In this document: in pieces, positions 16,033 through 25,805 of the stretch
Layout of the letters: each line of letters starts with the position of its first letter
Position numbering within the stretch: position 1 is the first letter of the stretch
Origin: Prevotellaceae bacterium KH2P17
GTDB lineage: Bacteria > Bacteroidota > Bacteroidia > Bacteroidales > Bacteroidaceae
Assembly: GCA_900199655.1 (NCBI GenBank)
Contig: FZRE01000021.1
Span: 1 to 59,680, forward strand
DNA: 59,680 nt
Reading direction: 5' to 3'
Notes under the pieces: model-generated
The model's database searches: none
The model's input: only the letters and a program-made list of their open reading frames with translations
Told to the model about the DNA's origin: nothing
Translations under genes and position numbers: made by a program

Positions 16033-17271
16033 CTATTCCATATTGTCGGTTTTGGGCTTCAGGGTGGCCAGCTGGAGCACCAGGGCCACTGCAACGATGC
16101 CGCCAAGCAGGGCGAAGCCCGAGCCCAGGCTGCCTCCGTCGGCCCATTTGCCGAACACCTGCGTAACGGCAGCGCCGGCGAACACGCCCGTCATGTTCAT
16201 GATGCCGTAAGCAGTGGCGCGGTATCTGGACGGGATGAACTGGCACAGAATGGGCATGTTGTTGGCATCGAACATGCCGTAGCCGATGCCGAAGAGTAGT
16301 CCGGCGCCAACCACTGCTGCCATGCTGTGGCCGTAACCCAGCAGCACGAGCGAGGGAATGGTGAGCCCCAGGCCTATTGCACTGGTGTAGATGCGGCCGC
16401 GGAGGTTACGCTGAACCCACTTGTCGGACAGGAAACCGCCGCAGATAACGCCAACGAAGGATGATGCAGCTATGGTAATGGTCGATATGGGGCCGGCATT
16501 TTCCATCGGGATGCCAAGGTTCTCGGCAAACAGAGTGGGCAACCAGTTCTTCGTGGCCCATCCCGGAAGGCTGGGAACGGCAAAGTAGAAAAGGATTACC
16601 CAGAAGGCCCAGTTAGACAGAACCACAGCAAAGCCGCTGAAGAGTGATGCCTTCTTGCCCTCTGCTCCTGCGCCCGGCGCTGCTTGCCCGTGGCTGGGGT
16701 TCTCATGGAGCAGTGCCATCAGGAACAGCGAGTAGGCTATTCCGATGATGCCAAACCAGTGGAAGGTCTCTTTCCAGGACAGCATGGCGGCCACCACGGC
16801 ACCGAATCCGCCGATAGCCTGGCCCACGTAGATGCCCGTCATGTGAATACCAATGGCCAGCGAGCGTGACTTTCCCTGGTGCCAGTCGGCCAACAGGGAG
16901 AGTGCGGAGGGAATGTACAGCGCCTCGCTGATGCCCATGAGGCCGCGCAGGATGTAGAGTTGACGGAAGCTGGTGGCCAATCCCATGAGCAGGGTGACAG
17001 CCGACCAGACGAACAGACTGCCCACCACGAGCCACTTGCGGCTCACCTTGTCGGCCACGAGTCCGGCGAATGGCGATACAATACCGTACACCCAGAGGAA
17101 CACGGCCATCAAAGCACCGAAGGCCTCGGCCTGGTTCAGCTCCCGTATGTCGGCCTTCATGGCCTGCTGCATGGTCGACAGCATCTGCCGGTCCATGTAG
17201 TTGAGCAGGGCTACCATCCAAAACAGGCCCACCACTATCCAGGGATAAAAGTTCTTTTCTTTCAGTTTCAT
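16033..17271 (-). CDS. nanT: MFS sialic acid transporter
   Basis: 412 residues with about 12 transmembrane segments and MFS signatures: LNYMDRQMLS near residue 25, GLVADKVSRKWLVVG (the loop 2-3 motif D-x5-R) and RGLMGISEALYIPSALSLLADWHQGKSR. The closest recognisable group is the inner-membrane Neu5Ac/H+ symporter found in Bacteroides and Tannerella nan operons. It lies 33 bp before nanA and 11 bp after the mutarotase gene. Specificity rests on operon context. Confidence 0.85.
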   Translation of the reverse strand: MKLKEKNFYPWIVVGLFWMVALLNYMDRQMLSTMQQAMKADIRELNQAEAFGALMAVFLWVYGIVSPFAGLVADKVSRKWLVVGSLFVWSAVTLLMGLATSFRQLYILRGLMGISEALYIPSALSLLADWHQGKSRSLAIGIHMTGIYVGQAIGGFGAVVAAMLSWKETFHWFGIIGIAYSLFLMALLHENPSHGQAAPGAGAEGKKASLFSGFAVVLSNWAFWVILFYFAVPSLPGWATKNWLPTLFAENLGIPMENAGPISTITIAASSFVGVICGGFLSDKWVQRNLRGRIYTSAIGLGLTIPSLVLLGYGHSMAAVVGAGLLFGIGYGMFDANNMPILCQFIPSRYRATAYGIMNMTGVFAGAAVTQVFGKWADGGSLGSGFALLGGIVAVALVLQLATLKPKTDNME

Positions 17272-17282
17272 GTGCGCTCTGG

Positions 17283-18374
17283 TTATTTAAAGGTGAGGCG
17301 ATAGATTTCGGGCGTGCGGATGCCGGGCTTCAGCTCGCCGCCTATCAGGTAAACATGACCGGCGTGCTTGGCCAGGGCGGCACCGGCGCGGGCCGTTACC
17401 TGAGTCTTGCCGGCTGTGTACCAGCGGCCATTGCAGTATATGCTGACGTAGGGATTGAACCTGTACCACTCCACCGGATGCGTCATGTAACCCGGCTGCG
17501 GATGGTTCACGGCATTGAGGAATACGTCCTTGTTCACGCCTCCCACGGCCAAGATGCAGTCGTCTGTGAGGTTGATGGCAGCCGCACCGCCCAAGAAGAT
17601 GGCGCTTCCCTGGCAGTCGGCAGGAGCCGGCAGCGTATCAGGCGCAGCCTCAAGGTCGGCAAACCGGCTGCCTTCTATGTGCAGCGTGGCCGGTCGGTCG
17701 GCTGTCTTGGCGGTTGAACCGCCCCACATGCAGAAGGCTCCTTCTGCCCATCCGCTTACCGGCTGGCCCAGTTTGGCGCCGTTGGCAATGGGCACCAGCT
17801 TCCAGCCTTCGCACGTGCGGTCCAGGTTGAGCACACACAGGCAGCTGCCGTTGCTTACGATTACCTGGCTGCCACATCTGCTTCCGGTAAAGTTATCCAT
17901 GCTTACGGGCAGCGGGGGCAGCTGCTTTACCTGCGCTTTTCCGCCTTCGAGCCACACCCGGTAAACGTTGGCGAAGCTCTTTTCGGCATTGTTTCCGCCT
18001 ATGCAGAGCATGCCGTTGTCAAGCTGAACAGTTACTCCGTAGGCGCAGTCGCTGGGCAGCAGGCCCACCTGAACCCACTCCAGCGTCGTGCCATCGGTGA
18101 TGCGGGCGGCGTAGATGCCGCGGTAATATCTTTTCTTGCCGCCTTCGGCCGCCGGTGTTTCGGGGAAATTGCATCCTCCGGCCAGCAGCAGAAAGTCTCC
18201 GGAGGTGCCGGCGAAGCAGGCCGACACGCCTTTTTCTATGCCTGGCTCGGCAGAGGGGAAGCCGCTCATCTTCTCGATACTCTCCAATTGAGGCCCCTGT
18301 GCGTGGGCCTGCAGAGGGTTTGTGATAACTGTCATCATAATGGATAAATGTATAATTAGCGATAACTTTTTCAT
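17283..18374 (-). CDS. nanM: NanM-like cyclically permuted mutarotase (sialic acid epimerase)
   Basis: About 363 residues from ATG 18374; the ATG overlaps the stop of the upstream esterase (ATGA at 18371-18374), indicating translational coupling. A signal peptide (MKKLSLIIHLSIMMTVITNPLQAHA) targets it to the periplasm. Kelch-like blades are seen: FLLLAGGCNFPETPAAEGGKKRYYRGIYA, GVTVQLDNGMLCIGGNN, AINLTDDCILAVGGVNKDVFLNA and GHVYLIGGELKPGIRTPEIY. The family speeds interconversion of alpha- and beta-sialic acid released by sialidases. Gene order esterase-mutarotase-transporter matches the Tannerella nan locus. Confidence 0.87.
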   Translation of the reverse strand: MKKLSLIIHLSIMMTVITNPLQAHAQGPQLESIEKMSGFPSAEPGIEKGVSACFAGTSGDFLLLAGGCNFPETPAAEGGKKRYYRGIYAARITDGTTLEWVQVGLLPSDCAYGVTVQLDNGMLCIGGNNAEKSFANVYRVWLEGGKAQVKQLPPLPVSMDNFTGSRCGSQVIVSNGSCLCVLNLDRTCEGWKLVPIANGAKLGQPVSGWAEGAFCMWGGSTAKTADRPATLHIEGSRFADLEAAPDTLPAPADCQGSAIFLGGAAAINLTDDCILAVGGVNKDVFLNAVNHPQPGYMTHPVEWYRFNPYVSIYCNGRWYTAGKTQVTARAGAALAKHAGHVYLIGGELKPGIRTPEIYRLTFK

Positions 18375-20458
18375 TGGCTTACGTTTTCTTGAAAGGTGCT
18401 GCACGGCAATCCGGCTCCGTTAACCAGGTTGGCGCGGGTGTAAGGCTGCCATGCGTACCTTACGCTTAGGGGCCTGCCGACCTGCTGGCTGCTCACCGTA
18501 ACCTTGTTGCCGCTGATGTGGGCCGTGGCCGGATGGTAGATGCCGTCGTCGCCGGCAAGCTCAAAGCCGATGACGGAGGTGCCCGTGGCGTGCAGTCCCT
18601 CGGCGTTCTCAAACGTGAGCACCAGCTCGCCGCCACCGCCCTTGGTGGCCTGCAGGGCTACGCCTGCACATGCCGGGCCCTCTGAAACGAGGCTGTGGCC
18701 GTAGGTGTGGCGCAGGGCCTGCCGGGCCAGTCGCTCGCCCACGGGCTGCTTGTTGCGGTAATGAACGTCGAGCGAGTCGCCTACATCGGTCGTTACCACC
18801 ATCCACGTATGAGGCAGCTGCTTGGCCAGAAGCCTCTGCGAGTTGCGGAACTCGGGCCACGACGGGCGGTTGAGGCTCGACAGCTGGACAAAGTAGAAGG
18901 GCAAGTTGCCGTTGCCGAAGAACGCTCTCCAGCTCTTTTCCAGCAGCGTGAAGAGGCGGGCGTGCAGCTCGATGTTGTGTGCGTTCGATTCTCCCTGATA
19001 CCAGGCCACTCCCTTGATGGCATAGCCGCGGAGCGGCAACATGCCCGTCTCGAACATGTAGGCCGGCTGGTAGGGGTGGCGCTGCAGCTTGGGGCTGGCG
19101 GCGTTGCTGATGTTGAACAACGCCCGCTCGCGTGCCCAAGGCTGGCCGAAGTCGTCGTGATACCAGTCGCGGAGTATGGCCGGAAATTCCCATTCCAGCG
19201 TGTGGCGGTCTATCCACGACTCGGTGGTGGTGCCGCCCACGGCATTGCAGATAATGCCCACGGGTACCTGCAGGCTGTCGGCCAGCTGTCGGCCGAAGTG
19301 GTAGGCAACGGACGAGAAGTGTGCCACGCTCTTGGGCGAGCACTGCTGCCAGCCTTCGTGCCGCAAGTACAGCAGCTTGTTGACCGAGTCCAGGGCCTCG
19401 CGGGTCCATTTGATGGCGTTGGTGGGGTAGGCGGCCGGCATGTTGTACAGGTGCAGCAGGCGCTGGCTGGCGGCGCCGGCCGTATCGGTGCGGGCGCTCC
19501 TTGTGGCCATCACGGGCAGTTCCATGTTCGACTGGCCCGAGCACAGCCAAACTTCGCCCACGTAGATAGGGCTTAGTAAGAGCTTGCCGCTCCGGGCCAC
19601 AATCTTTGCCTGGTAGGGGCCGCCGGCTGGCGTGGGCCTGAAGGCAACCTTCCACCGGCCGTCGGTTCCGGCTGTAGCCTTGAGTGTAGTGCCGTTGAAG
19701 GCAACTCTTACGGTCTCGCCGGCGTTGGCCGTTCCGCTGAACACCACGGGTTCATGCTGCTGCATGACCATTCCGTTGCCGTAGAGCGGGTCCATGCGCA
19801 AGCCGCCGTAGTTGCCCGTGAGGGCCGAATATACGGTTTGCGCAAGGATACCGGCACCCTCGGGGTTGGGATGGATGGCATCGGGGAAGAGGTCGGGACG
19901 GGGATAAAAGGGCGAGAAGAGGTCTATGAGCCCCACGTTGTTGCTCTTGGCAATCTGACGGATGTGCTTTCGGATGGCCTCGTGCCAGTCTCTGGTGCCG
20001 CTCTCGAAGCGGGGATGGCGGTCAAAGATGGGCGTGAGCAGGCAAATCCATATCTTTACCTTGGGGTTCACGGCCCTGAAGCTGTTGATGAGTGTCTGAT
20101 AATCGGAGTTGAAATCACTGTTGTAATTGGGCCAGTTGCGCGGGTCGGTGTCGTTCAGGCCGAGGTGCAGCACCACCCAGTCGGCCTTGAAGGCCAGCGC
20201 GTCGCGGTATTCCTGCTGCTCGTTGTAGGGCCGGTGCCCCTTGCGGAGCAGTGTTGTGCCGGAGTGACCGAAGTTTCGTACCTCGTACGCTTTGCCCAGC
20301 AGGCGCTGCAACACAGCCGGGTACGATTGTGTTTCCCTGTCAGGTAAGCCCAGTCCATACGTCACGCTGTTGCCCACACAGGCCACCTTTGTTATACCGC
20401 CTGCGCGAGCCGACAGCAGTACGATTATCAGATACAAGACGAGAAAGTTTCTTTTCAT
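18371..20458 (-). CDS. nanS: Bidomain sialate O-acetylesterase (SGNH plus SASA)
   Basis: 695 residues, signal peptide MKRNFLVLYLIIVLLSARAGG. The first domain (about 22-215) is a GDSL/SGNH hydrolase: VACVGNSVTYG with Ser31, HLGLND near 98-103 and DAIHPNPEG with Asp193 and His196. A beta-sandwich linker (220-295) with DGRWKVAFRPTPAGGPY leads to the second catalytic domain: EVWLCSGQSNMELP with Ser310, KGVAWYQGESNAHNIE and DVHYRNKQPVGERLA. This architecture is that of Bacteroidetes sialate 9-O-acetylesterases, which strip O-acetyl groups so sialic acids can be cleaved or imported. It is followed by nanM with an ATGA overlap. The other SASA protein in the window (53994-55427) lacks the N-terminal SGNH domain. 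Confidence 0.87.
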   Translation of the reverse strand: MKRNFLVLYLIIVLLSARAGGITKVACVGNSVTYGLGLPDRETQSYPAVLQRLLGKAYEVRNFGHSGTTLLRKGHRPYNEQQEYRDALAFKADWVVLHLGLNDTDPRNWPNYNSDFNSDYQTLINSFRAVNPKVKIWICLLTPIFDRHPRFESGTRDWHEAIRKHIRQIAKSNNVGLIDLFSPFYPRPDLFPDAIHPNPEGAGILAQTVYSALTGNYGGLRMDPLYGNGMVMQQHEPVVFSGTANAGETVRVAFNGTTLKATAGTDGRWKVAFRPTPAGGPYQAKIVARSGKLLLSPIYVGEVWLCSGQSNMELPVMATRSARTDTAGAASQRLLHLYNMPAAYPTNAIKWTREALDSVNKLLYLRHEGWQQCSPKSVAHFSSVAYHFGRQLADSLQVPVGIICNAVGGTTTESWIDRHTLEWEFPAILRDWYHDDFGQPWARERALFNISNAASPKLQRHPYQPAYMFETGMLPLRGYAIKGVAWYQGESNAHNIELHARLFTLLEKSWRAFFGNGNLPFYFVQLSSLNRPSWPEFRNSQRLLAKQLPHTWMVVTTDVGDSLDVHYRNKQPVGERLARQALRHTYGHSLVSEGPACAGVALQATKGGGGELVLTFENAEGLHATGTSVIGFELAGDDGIYHPATAHISGNKVTVSSQQVGRPLSVRYAWQPYTRANLVNGAGLPCSTFQENVSQ

Positions 20459-20579
20459 GTTGCCCCGGAGAATTAACAGCTTTTTGTGTACAAAGTTTCG
20501 TGTTCTACTACGATTGTGTATAAATGTCTACATTATTAAGAACAGGAAAGAACGTTCGCCCTCTCCTGTTCCTGTTTTA

Positions 20580-22136
20580 TTATTTGTAACCTGCTGTCTG
20601 ATTGAGCGCACTGTTGTTGGTCATCGTATTCTTGTCGATAGGCCACAGGAGTTTACTCGGTTCTGCCAGTGAGTATTCAGTCGTTTTGCCCATGAGACGG
20701 ATGTCGTACCAGCGTTTTCCTTCGAAAAGAAATTCTCTGAAGCGTTCTTTCAGCACAGCTTCAACAGGGTCTTCGTCGCCGGCTACGAACTTATTGCCCT
20801 CGTAGAATGAGCCCTTGTCGTTGGGATAGGCAACCTCGTTGCTGTAGTTGGCGCCGTAGGCACGCTGCCTTACCTTGTTGATTTCGGCCGAAATGTCCTC
20901 ACCCAGCAGTGCCTTGGCTTCAGCCAACATCAGCAGGCAGTCAGCATAGCGGTACACGGGGAAGTCGTCGAGCATGCTTCTTTCCGAGGAACCCGGCAGC
21001 ATCACTCCCTGGAATTTGTAAGCAAAGGGCGCCACATATTCCAGTTGGCCGTTCTCACCCTTGGTGTAAACACTGCGGAGCGAGTGCTTCCAGCGCGAAT
21101 CTCCGTCTCTGAAGAGCTTAAAGTAGATGTCCTTTCGCAGTGCGAGGCGGATCAAACCGTTGATTTCATTGTCTTTAGTGTCTCTGAAAAGTTGACCGTT
21201 TTCGGTATAGTACTTGCCATTAAGTAAGTAGCTCTGCTGTGGCTGGAGGTAACTACGGTAGATGCCATTGAGCAGAGAGAACTCGTTCTCGGCGCTGGTA
21301 AAGCAGAAGATGATTTCCTTATTCTCCTTGTTCGTATAGCTGAACACGTCTTGGAAGTTGTCCACCAGTCCCACTCCGGGGCAGTTGTTTACTGCTTCCA
21401 GCGCCGTCTTGGCGGTCTGGTAGTCGGTGGCACCGCCGTTCATCTGCTTGCCGCTCCACAGGTAGACCTCGCCCTTGAGCATCTTCGTGGCTCCCAGAGA
21501 CCAGAAGTTCTTGCCTTTCGTGAACTTATAGTCGTCGGCAAAGGCCTTTTCAGAAGCGTCGATGTCAGCTTTTATCTGCGTCATAATGTCGGCTGCCGGG
21601 CTCTGCTTCTTGTTGATGTTGGCCAGGTCGATGGTTGCACCCGAGGTATAGTCCAGGTACAAGATGGCGTCTCCCCATGAACGGAGAAGCTGGAAGTACA
21701 GGTAGGCGCGTATGCCGTAGGCTGCACCGAAGTAGTAGTTCTTCTGGCTGTCGGACAGAAAGTCGGTATCAGCGAGCTTGCTGATCATCAGGTTGCACTG
21801 GTTGATAACATTGTACATGCCTGCATAGTTGCTAATGCCGGGATTGTCTACCGACAGCGTGTTATACGGCAGTCTCTCCATTCCCTGCGTGGCTTCGCCT
21901 CCGAAAGGAGTATCGCCGTACAGGTAGGCTCTGCTTTCTCCCAAGAGGAAGAAGTTACCGGACAAACTTCTGAAGTAGGAGTGGATACCCACGTTGAAGG
22001 CTTCGAACTGGTCAGCTGTCTTCCAGTATTTGTCATCGGTGATGATGCTCTCGGGTTCCAAGTCGAGGGAGTCGCAGGCGCTGAAGCTCAGCATGAAAGC
22101 GAACCCCAAGAATAAACTATATATTTTGTTCATCAT
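20580..22136 (-). CDS. SusD/RagB-type surface glycan-binding lipoprotein (NanU-like)
   Basis: 518 residues, lipoprotein signal MMNKIYSLFLGFAFMLSFSACDS with Cys near residue 21. SusD features: DLEPESIITDDKYWKTADQFEA, a TPR-rich N-terminal half, PVYRYADCLLMLAEAKALLGE and the C-terminal EAVLKERFREFLFEGKRWYDIRLMGK. It lies 14 bp downstream of SusC-1 and upstream of the nan genes, the same position as NanU in the Tannerella nan operon, so free sialic acid or sialosides are the likely ligands. A weak stem (AACAGGA at 20541, TCCTGTT at 20564) sits in the 122-bp gap before the esterase. Confidence 0.9.
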   Translation of the reverse strand: MMNKIYSLFLGFAFMLSFSACDSLDLEPESIITDDKYWKTADQFEAFNVGIHSYFRSLSGNFFLLGESRAYLYGDTPFGGEATQGMERLPYNTLSVDNPGISNYAGMYNVINQCNLMISKLADTDFLSDSQKNYYFGAAYGIRAYLYFQLLRSWGDAILYLDYTSGATIDLANINKKQSPAADIMTQIKADIDASEKAFADDYKFTKGKNFWSLGATKMLKGEVYLWSGKQMNGGATDYQTAKTALEAVNNCPGVGLVDNFQDVFSYTNKENKEIIFCFTSAENEFSLLNGIYRSYLQPQQSYLLNGKYYTENGQLFRDTKDNEINGLIRLALRKDIYFKLFRDGDSRWKHSLRSVYTKGENGQLEYVAPFAYKFQGVMLPGSSERSMLDDFPVYRYADCLLMLAEAKALLGEDISAEINKVRQRAYGANYSNEVAYPNDKGSFYEGNKFVAGDEDPVEAVLKERFREFLFEGKRWYDIRLMGKTTEYSLAEPSKLLWPIDKNTMTNNSALNQTAGYK

Positions 22137-22149
22137 AATTGTAAAATGG

Positions 22150-25100
22150 TTAGAATGTTAACGAAACACCAAGTAAAACCGTGCGGGGAGTGGGGTATCT
22201 TCCGTAGTCCACGCCCTCTGAACCACTATATACTATAGGTTCGGGTGAGCTTCCGCTGTAGCCGGTGATGTAGAACAGGTTCTGGCCGGTAAGGTACACT
22301 GAGGCATTCTGCAAGTAAACCTTGTGTATGAGGCTCTTGGGCAGCTCGTATCTCAGCGTGATTTCGCGGCAAGCCAGATAGTCGGCCTTCTCATAGAAGC
22401 GCGAGTTGTTGCCGTTGAGCACCTGTCCGGCGCCGTTGGCACGGGTGATGTTGTACTTGGCCAGCTGGTCGGCGTAGTAGAACTTAGGCAGGTCGGCGCC
22501 CGTATTGGTTTCCGTCCAGGTGTTCTTCACCTCTGAGATGATGTTGAACGTACCCTGGTACTGGCCCAGCGAGCGTGCCATGAGCTCGTTGTAGATGGTG
22601 TGGCCGAGCGCATAGTCGAAACGTGCGTAGAGCGACAGACCTCTGTAGGAGAGGGTTGTGGAGAAGCCGCCGGTAACCTTGGGGAACACGTTGCCTATCA
22701 CCTTCTGGTCGTAGGAGGTAATCTTTCCGTCGCCGTCCATATCCTCCCAGCACACGTCTCCGGGCTCTATGGGCTTCCAGCCGGCACGTCCCTTGTACTG
22801 GCTTTCCATGCCGGGTCCGTAGAGGTTGCCCACTTCGTCTACCAGTTTGTTGGCATGGGCCTTCACATCGTCCCAGTCGCGGAATATGTGATCCTGTTTG
22901 TAAGCTACAATCTCGCCGAGCTTGCCGCCTTCCTGTCGGCCGCCAACCCATTTGGTTGTGTAGTGCCATTCGCCGTTTTTGTCGACAACGGCAGGCCCTG
23001 CAGCCACCTCGTAGCCGCCTACACGGTTGTTGGGCACGTTGTTAAAGGGCAGTTTCAATATCTTGTTGGCCACGGTAGTGATGTTGGCTGTTACGTCCCA
23101 GTTAAAGTCCTTGGTCCTTAACAGGTTGGCGCGCACCTCTGCCTCAAAGCCGCTGTTCTGCAGGTTGCCCATGTTGGTGGTGATGGAGGAGAATCCCGTG
23201 TAACCCGGCAGTGCCTGCGAGGTAAGCAAATCCTGCGTGCGGCGGTTGTAGTAGTCGAGTATCACGTACAGTTTGTTCTGCCACAGACCCACGTCGAGAC
23301 CCACTTCAAAGGTCTTGCTCTTCTCCCATTTCAGCCCGGTGTTAACCAGTCCGGTGTTGATAATGGACGTGAGGTTGTCGTATTTGGGCAGACTGCCTGC
23401 ACCGTAGGCACCGTACACCGTGTAGTCACCTATGCCGTTTACGTTACCGTTGGTACCGTAGCTGAGGCGGGGTTTCAGGGTCGTGATGGTTGCACTTACG
23501 GGCAGCTCTTTCCAGAAATCCTCTTCGGTTACGTTCCAGCCGAACGACATGCCGGGGAAGAAGCCCCAACGGTTGTCCTTCAATCGTGAGATGCCGTCGT
23601 AGCGACCCGTGAGCGAGAACAGGTAACGCATCTTGTAATTGTATTCTGCACGGCCGAAGGCTGACAGAATTCTGTAAGCACTCTTCTGCGTAGAAATCTG
23701 ATCGTACTCCGAAGCCACGTTCATGGTGGAGATGTCGTCGGTAGGCGAGCCGTGGGCACTGCCGTTGAAGTCGAAGTAATCGTAAGTGTAATACTCGCCG
23801 CCCACCATCACGTTCAGGTTGTGGGCATCGTTAAAGGTGTTGGTGTAGTTGAGGGTAGAGTTGAGCTGTATCTGGTGATACTTCTCTATCTCTGCACCGG
23901 AGCCGCGGCGGGTGTTGGGAGCATTCTGGTTCTGCTGCTGCGTAGCCTTGTCGAAACTTTCGTACTGGTATTCGTAGTTCAGGTTGGATGCGTTGCCGTT
24001 CAGCGTGAGGTGGTCCTTAATGATGTCGAGTGTAAAGCCGGCGTTGAATGTGTAGCGGGCCGTGCTGTTGCTTCTCTTGTACTTTGATGCCCAATAGAGC
24101 GGGTTGCCGTCGGACGAACCAAAGCCGCTGGCCGGCGTTCCGTCTTCCAGATAAGGGTTCCACGTGGGGCGTTGTGAGCGGGTACGGTAGAACAGGTTGT
24201 ACACGCTGAGGTACATCGAGGGAGCCGATGACCAGATGTATTGTGCCCCGGCCGTTACGGTAAGGATGGGGAGTACCTTGTACGATGCGTTCAAATTGCC
24301 CGTGAAGCGCTTGAAGCCCGTGGTCTTTACCTGTCCGTCTTCGTTGTAGTAGCCTACGCTGGCGGCAAATGTAGAGCGGTCGTTGCCACCCGTAATGCTC
24401 AGGTAATGCTCCATGGTCAGTGCGCTGTCATCGAAAACGGCATCCTGCAGAACGCCCGAGTGATCTCTGAACAGCAGCTTGCGGTCGGCATAGTAGGGGT
24501 CGTCCATCACCTCCCAACCCTCGTTTTGCAGCGAGGCGGTCTCGTCGTTCAGGTATCTGATGTCGAAGAGTGTGTTTCCCACGCCGTAGCCCATTTGGTT
24601 GTCTACGCTGTAACCGTTTGAGTAGGCTGAAACGGCCGTATTGGTATTCTTCATGCCATAGCGGTTGTACCAGATGTAGTCGTGGGCGTTGAGGAAGCTG
24701 TAGCCGCGGCGCGCATAGTTCTTTCCTATCTTGAAGTTGTAGGTTATGTTTGCATTGCCCTTCTTGCCTTTCTTCGTCTCAATGAGGATAACGCCGCCGT
24801 TGGCACGCGCACCGTAGATGGCTGTGGCACCGGCATCCTTGAGTACCTGGATGGACTCAATATCCTCCGGGTTCACGTCGGCCATGCTGTTGCGCACGAT
24901 GCCGTCTACTATCACCAGTGCATTGTTGTTGCTGCCGGTAATGGTGGCGCCGCCGCGCAGCACGATATTGGGCGTAGAGCCCGGCTGACCGGTCGTATTA
25001 ATGACCCGCAGGCCCGTTACCGAACCCTGCAAGGCCTGACCGGCATTGCTGAAAGCACCGTTGCTGAGCACTTTGTTGTCCATTTTGGAGATGGCGGTGG

Positions 25101-25494
25101 TCAGAGTGGTTCGCTTCTGCTGTCCGCCGTAGCCCGTTACCACGACCTCGTCCAGAGCCTGCGAACTTTCCCGGAGGGTGATGTTCAGGTCGTTTCCGTT
25201 CCAGACTGTTTCCATAGGGTCGTATCCTATATAGGAAATCTGCAGGACAGAGCCCTTGGGCACGTTTGAGAGAGTGAAGTTTCCGTCAATGTCAGTTACG
25301 GCACCTTGCTGGGTACCCTTTACAAGCACGGTAGCTCCGACAACCAGTTCTCCGTTGGCATCCTTAACGACGCCTCGGCAGTTCTGTTGCTGCTGGGTTA
25401 TCTGTACCGAGTTGTCCGGATACGCCAATGCGTTGACGGCAGTGCCGGCCAGCATTGTACATACTGTAAGAAGTAGGACTTTGCGCATAAACAA
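22150..25494 (-). CDS. SusC/RagA TonB-dependent transporter (NanO-like)
   Basis: 1114 residues. Signal peptide (RKVLLLTVCTMLAGTAVNALA), then a carboxypeptidase-D-like beta-sandwich (CRGVVKDANGELVVGATVLVKGT), a TonB box region (ALDEVVVTGYG), the plug domain (LRGGATITGSNNNALVIVDGIV, DVNPEDIESIQVLKDAGATAIYGARANGGVILIETKKGKKG) and a beta-barrel ending in RTVLLGVSLTF with a terminal Phe. It forms a lidded pore with the SusD encoded next, importing oligosaccharide or sialic acid across the outer membrane. First gene of operon 1, with a Bacteroidetes promoter 40 bp upstream. Confidence 0.92.
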   Translation of the reverse strand: MFMRKVLLLTVCTMLAGTAVNALAYPDNSVQITQQQQNCRGVVKDANGELVVGATVLVKGTQQGAVTDIDGNFTLSNVPKGSVLQISYIGYDPMETVWNGNDLNITLRESSQALDEVVVTGYGGQQKRTTLTTAISKMDNKVLSNGAFSNAGQALQGSVTGLRVINTTGQPGSTPNIVLRGGATITGSNNNALVIVDGIVRNSMADVNPEDIESIQVLKDAGATAIYGARANGGVILIETKKGKKGNANITYNFKIGKNYARRGYSFLNAHDYIWYNRYGMKNTNTAVSAYSNGYSVDNQMGYGVGNTLFDIRYLNDETASLQNEGWEVMDDPYYADRKLLFRDHSGVLQDAVFDDSALTMEHYLSITGGNDRSTFAASVGYYNEDGQVKTTGFKRFTGNLNASYKVLPILTVTAGAQYIWSSAPSMYLSVYNLFYRTRSQRPTWNPYLEDGTPASGFGSSDGNPLYWASKYKRSNSTARYTFNAGFTLDIIKDHLTLNGNASNLNYEYQYESFDKATQQQNQNAPNTRRGSGAEIEKYHQIQLNSTLNYTNTFNDAHNLNVMVGGEYYTYDYFDFNGSAHGSPTDDISTMNVASEYDQISTQKSAYRILSAFGRAEYNYKMRYLFSLTGRYDGISRLKDNRWGFFPGMSFGWNVTEEDFWKELPVSATITTLKPRLSYGTNGNVNGIGDYTVYGAYGAGSLPKYDNLTSIINTGLVNTGLKWEKSKTFEVGLDVGLWQNKLYVILDYYNRRTQDLLTSQALPGYTGFSSITTNMGNLQNSGFEAEVRANLLRTKDFNWDVTANITTVANKILKLPFNNVPNNRVGGYEVAAGPAVVDKNGEWHYTTKWVGGRQEGGKLGEIVAYKQDHIFRDWDDVKAHANKLVDEVGNLYGPGMESQYKGRAGWKPIEPGDVCWEDMDGDGKITSYDQKVIGNVFPKVTGGFSTTLSYRGLSLYARFDYALGHTIYNELMARSLGQYQGTFNIISEVKNTWTETNTGADLPKFYYADQLAKYNITRANGAGQVLNGNNSRFYEKADYLACREITLRYELPKSLIHKVYLQNASVYLTGQNLFYITGYSGSSPEPIVYSGSEGVDYGRYPTPRTVLLGVSLTF

Positions 25495-25533
25495 TTAATA
25501 ATGGTTAGTTTTGATATCTGTTAAAATAGGCTA

Positions 25534-25610
25534 CAAATGTACTCAGTTTCGACCGAATATCCAAAATATTTTCTATAAATCTTTACCAGTTTATTAAATT
25601 ATTTGTGAAT
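25534..25610 (-). promoter_or_regulatory. Promoter and conserved upstream block of the nan (SusC-1) operon
   Basis: On the minus strand TACATTTG (25541-25534) fits the Bacteroidetes -7 element TAnnTTTG, and TTTTGG at about 25566-25561 fits the upstream box, 19-20 nt away. The next 45 bp (to about 25610) match the region upstream of SusC-2 (34281-34326) at about 80 percent, with identical distance to the -7 element. A core reading TTTATTAAATTATTTG-like lies at about 25591-25606 (plus strand: TTATTAAATTATTTGTGAA). A shared regulator is likely. Confidence 0.65.
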
Positions 25611-25720
25611 GGTGTCGGCTTTATTGGATTGTTGCAAGAAACTTGACCGTATCAAGCAAAAGTGCAGTTTTTTACCGGTGTGCCGGCCGTTAAACTGTAT
25701 CTGCCGTTTAAGAGCTATCC

Positions 25721-25779
25721 TTCAAGCCTCCTGAACGGTGCTTTCAAGGGCGTTGAAAGATACCTTCAAGGCCGTTGAA
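25721..25779. repeat. Triple 22-bp-spaced palindrome array B
   Basis: Units at 25721 (TTCAAGCCTCCTGAA), 25743 (TTCAAGGGCGTTGAA) and 25765 (TTCAAGGCCGTTGAA). It lies upstream of the nan operon promoter and downstream of operon 2. Confidence 0.85.
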
Positions 25780-25805
25780 CGATACCTCCTGCAGAACGCC
25801 CGTAG

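Noticed and set aside
20541..20570. Terminator between SusD-1 and the esterase gene
   Set aside because: The stem is only 7 bp with a long loop and has no T tract in the direction of transcription; the downstream nan genes need readthrough anyway.
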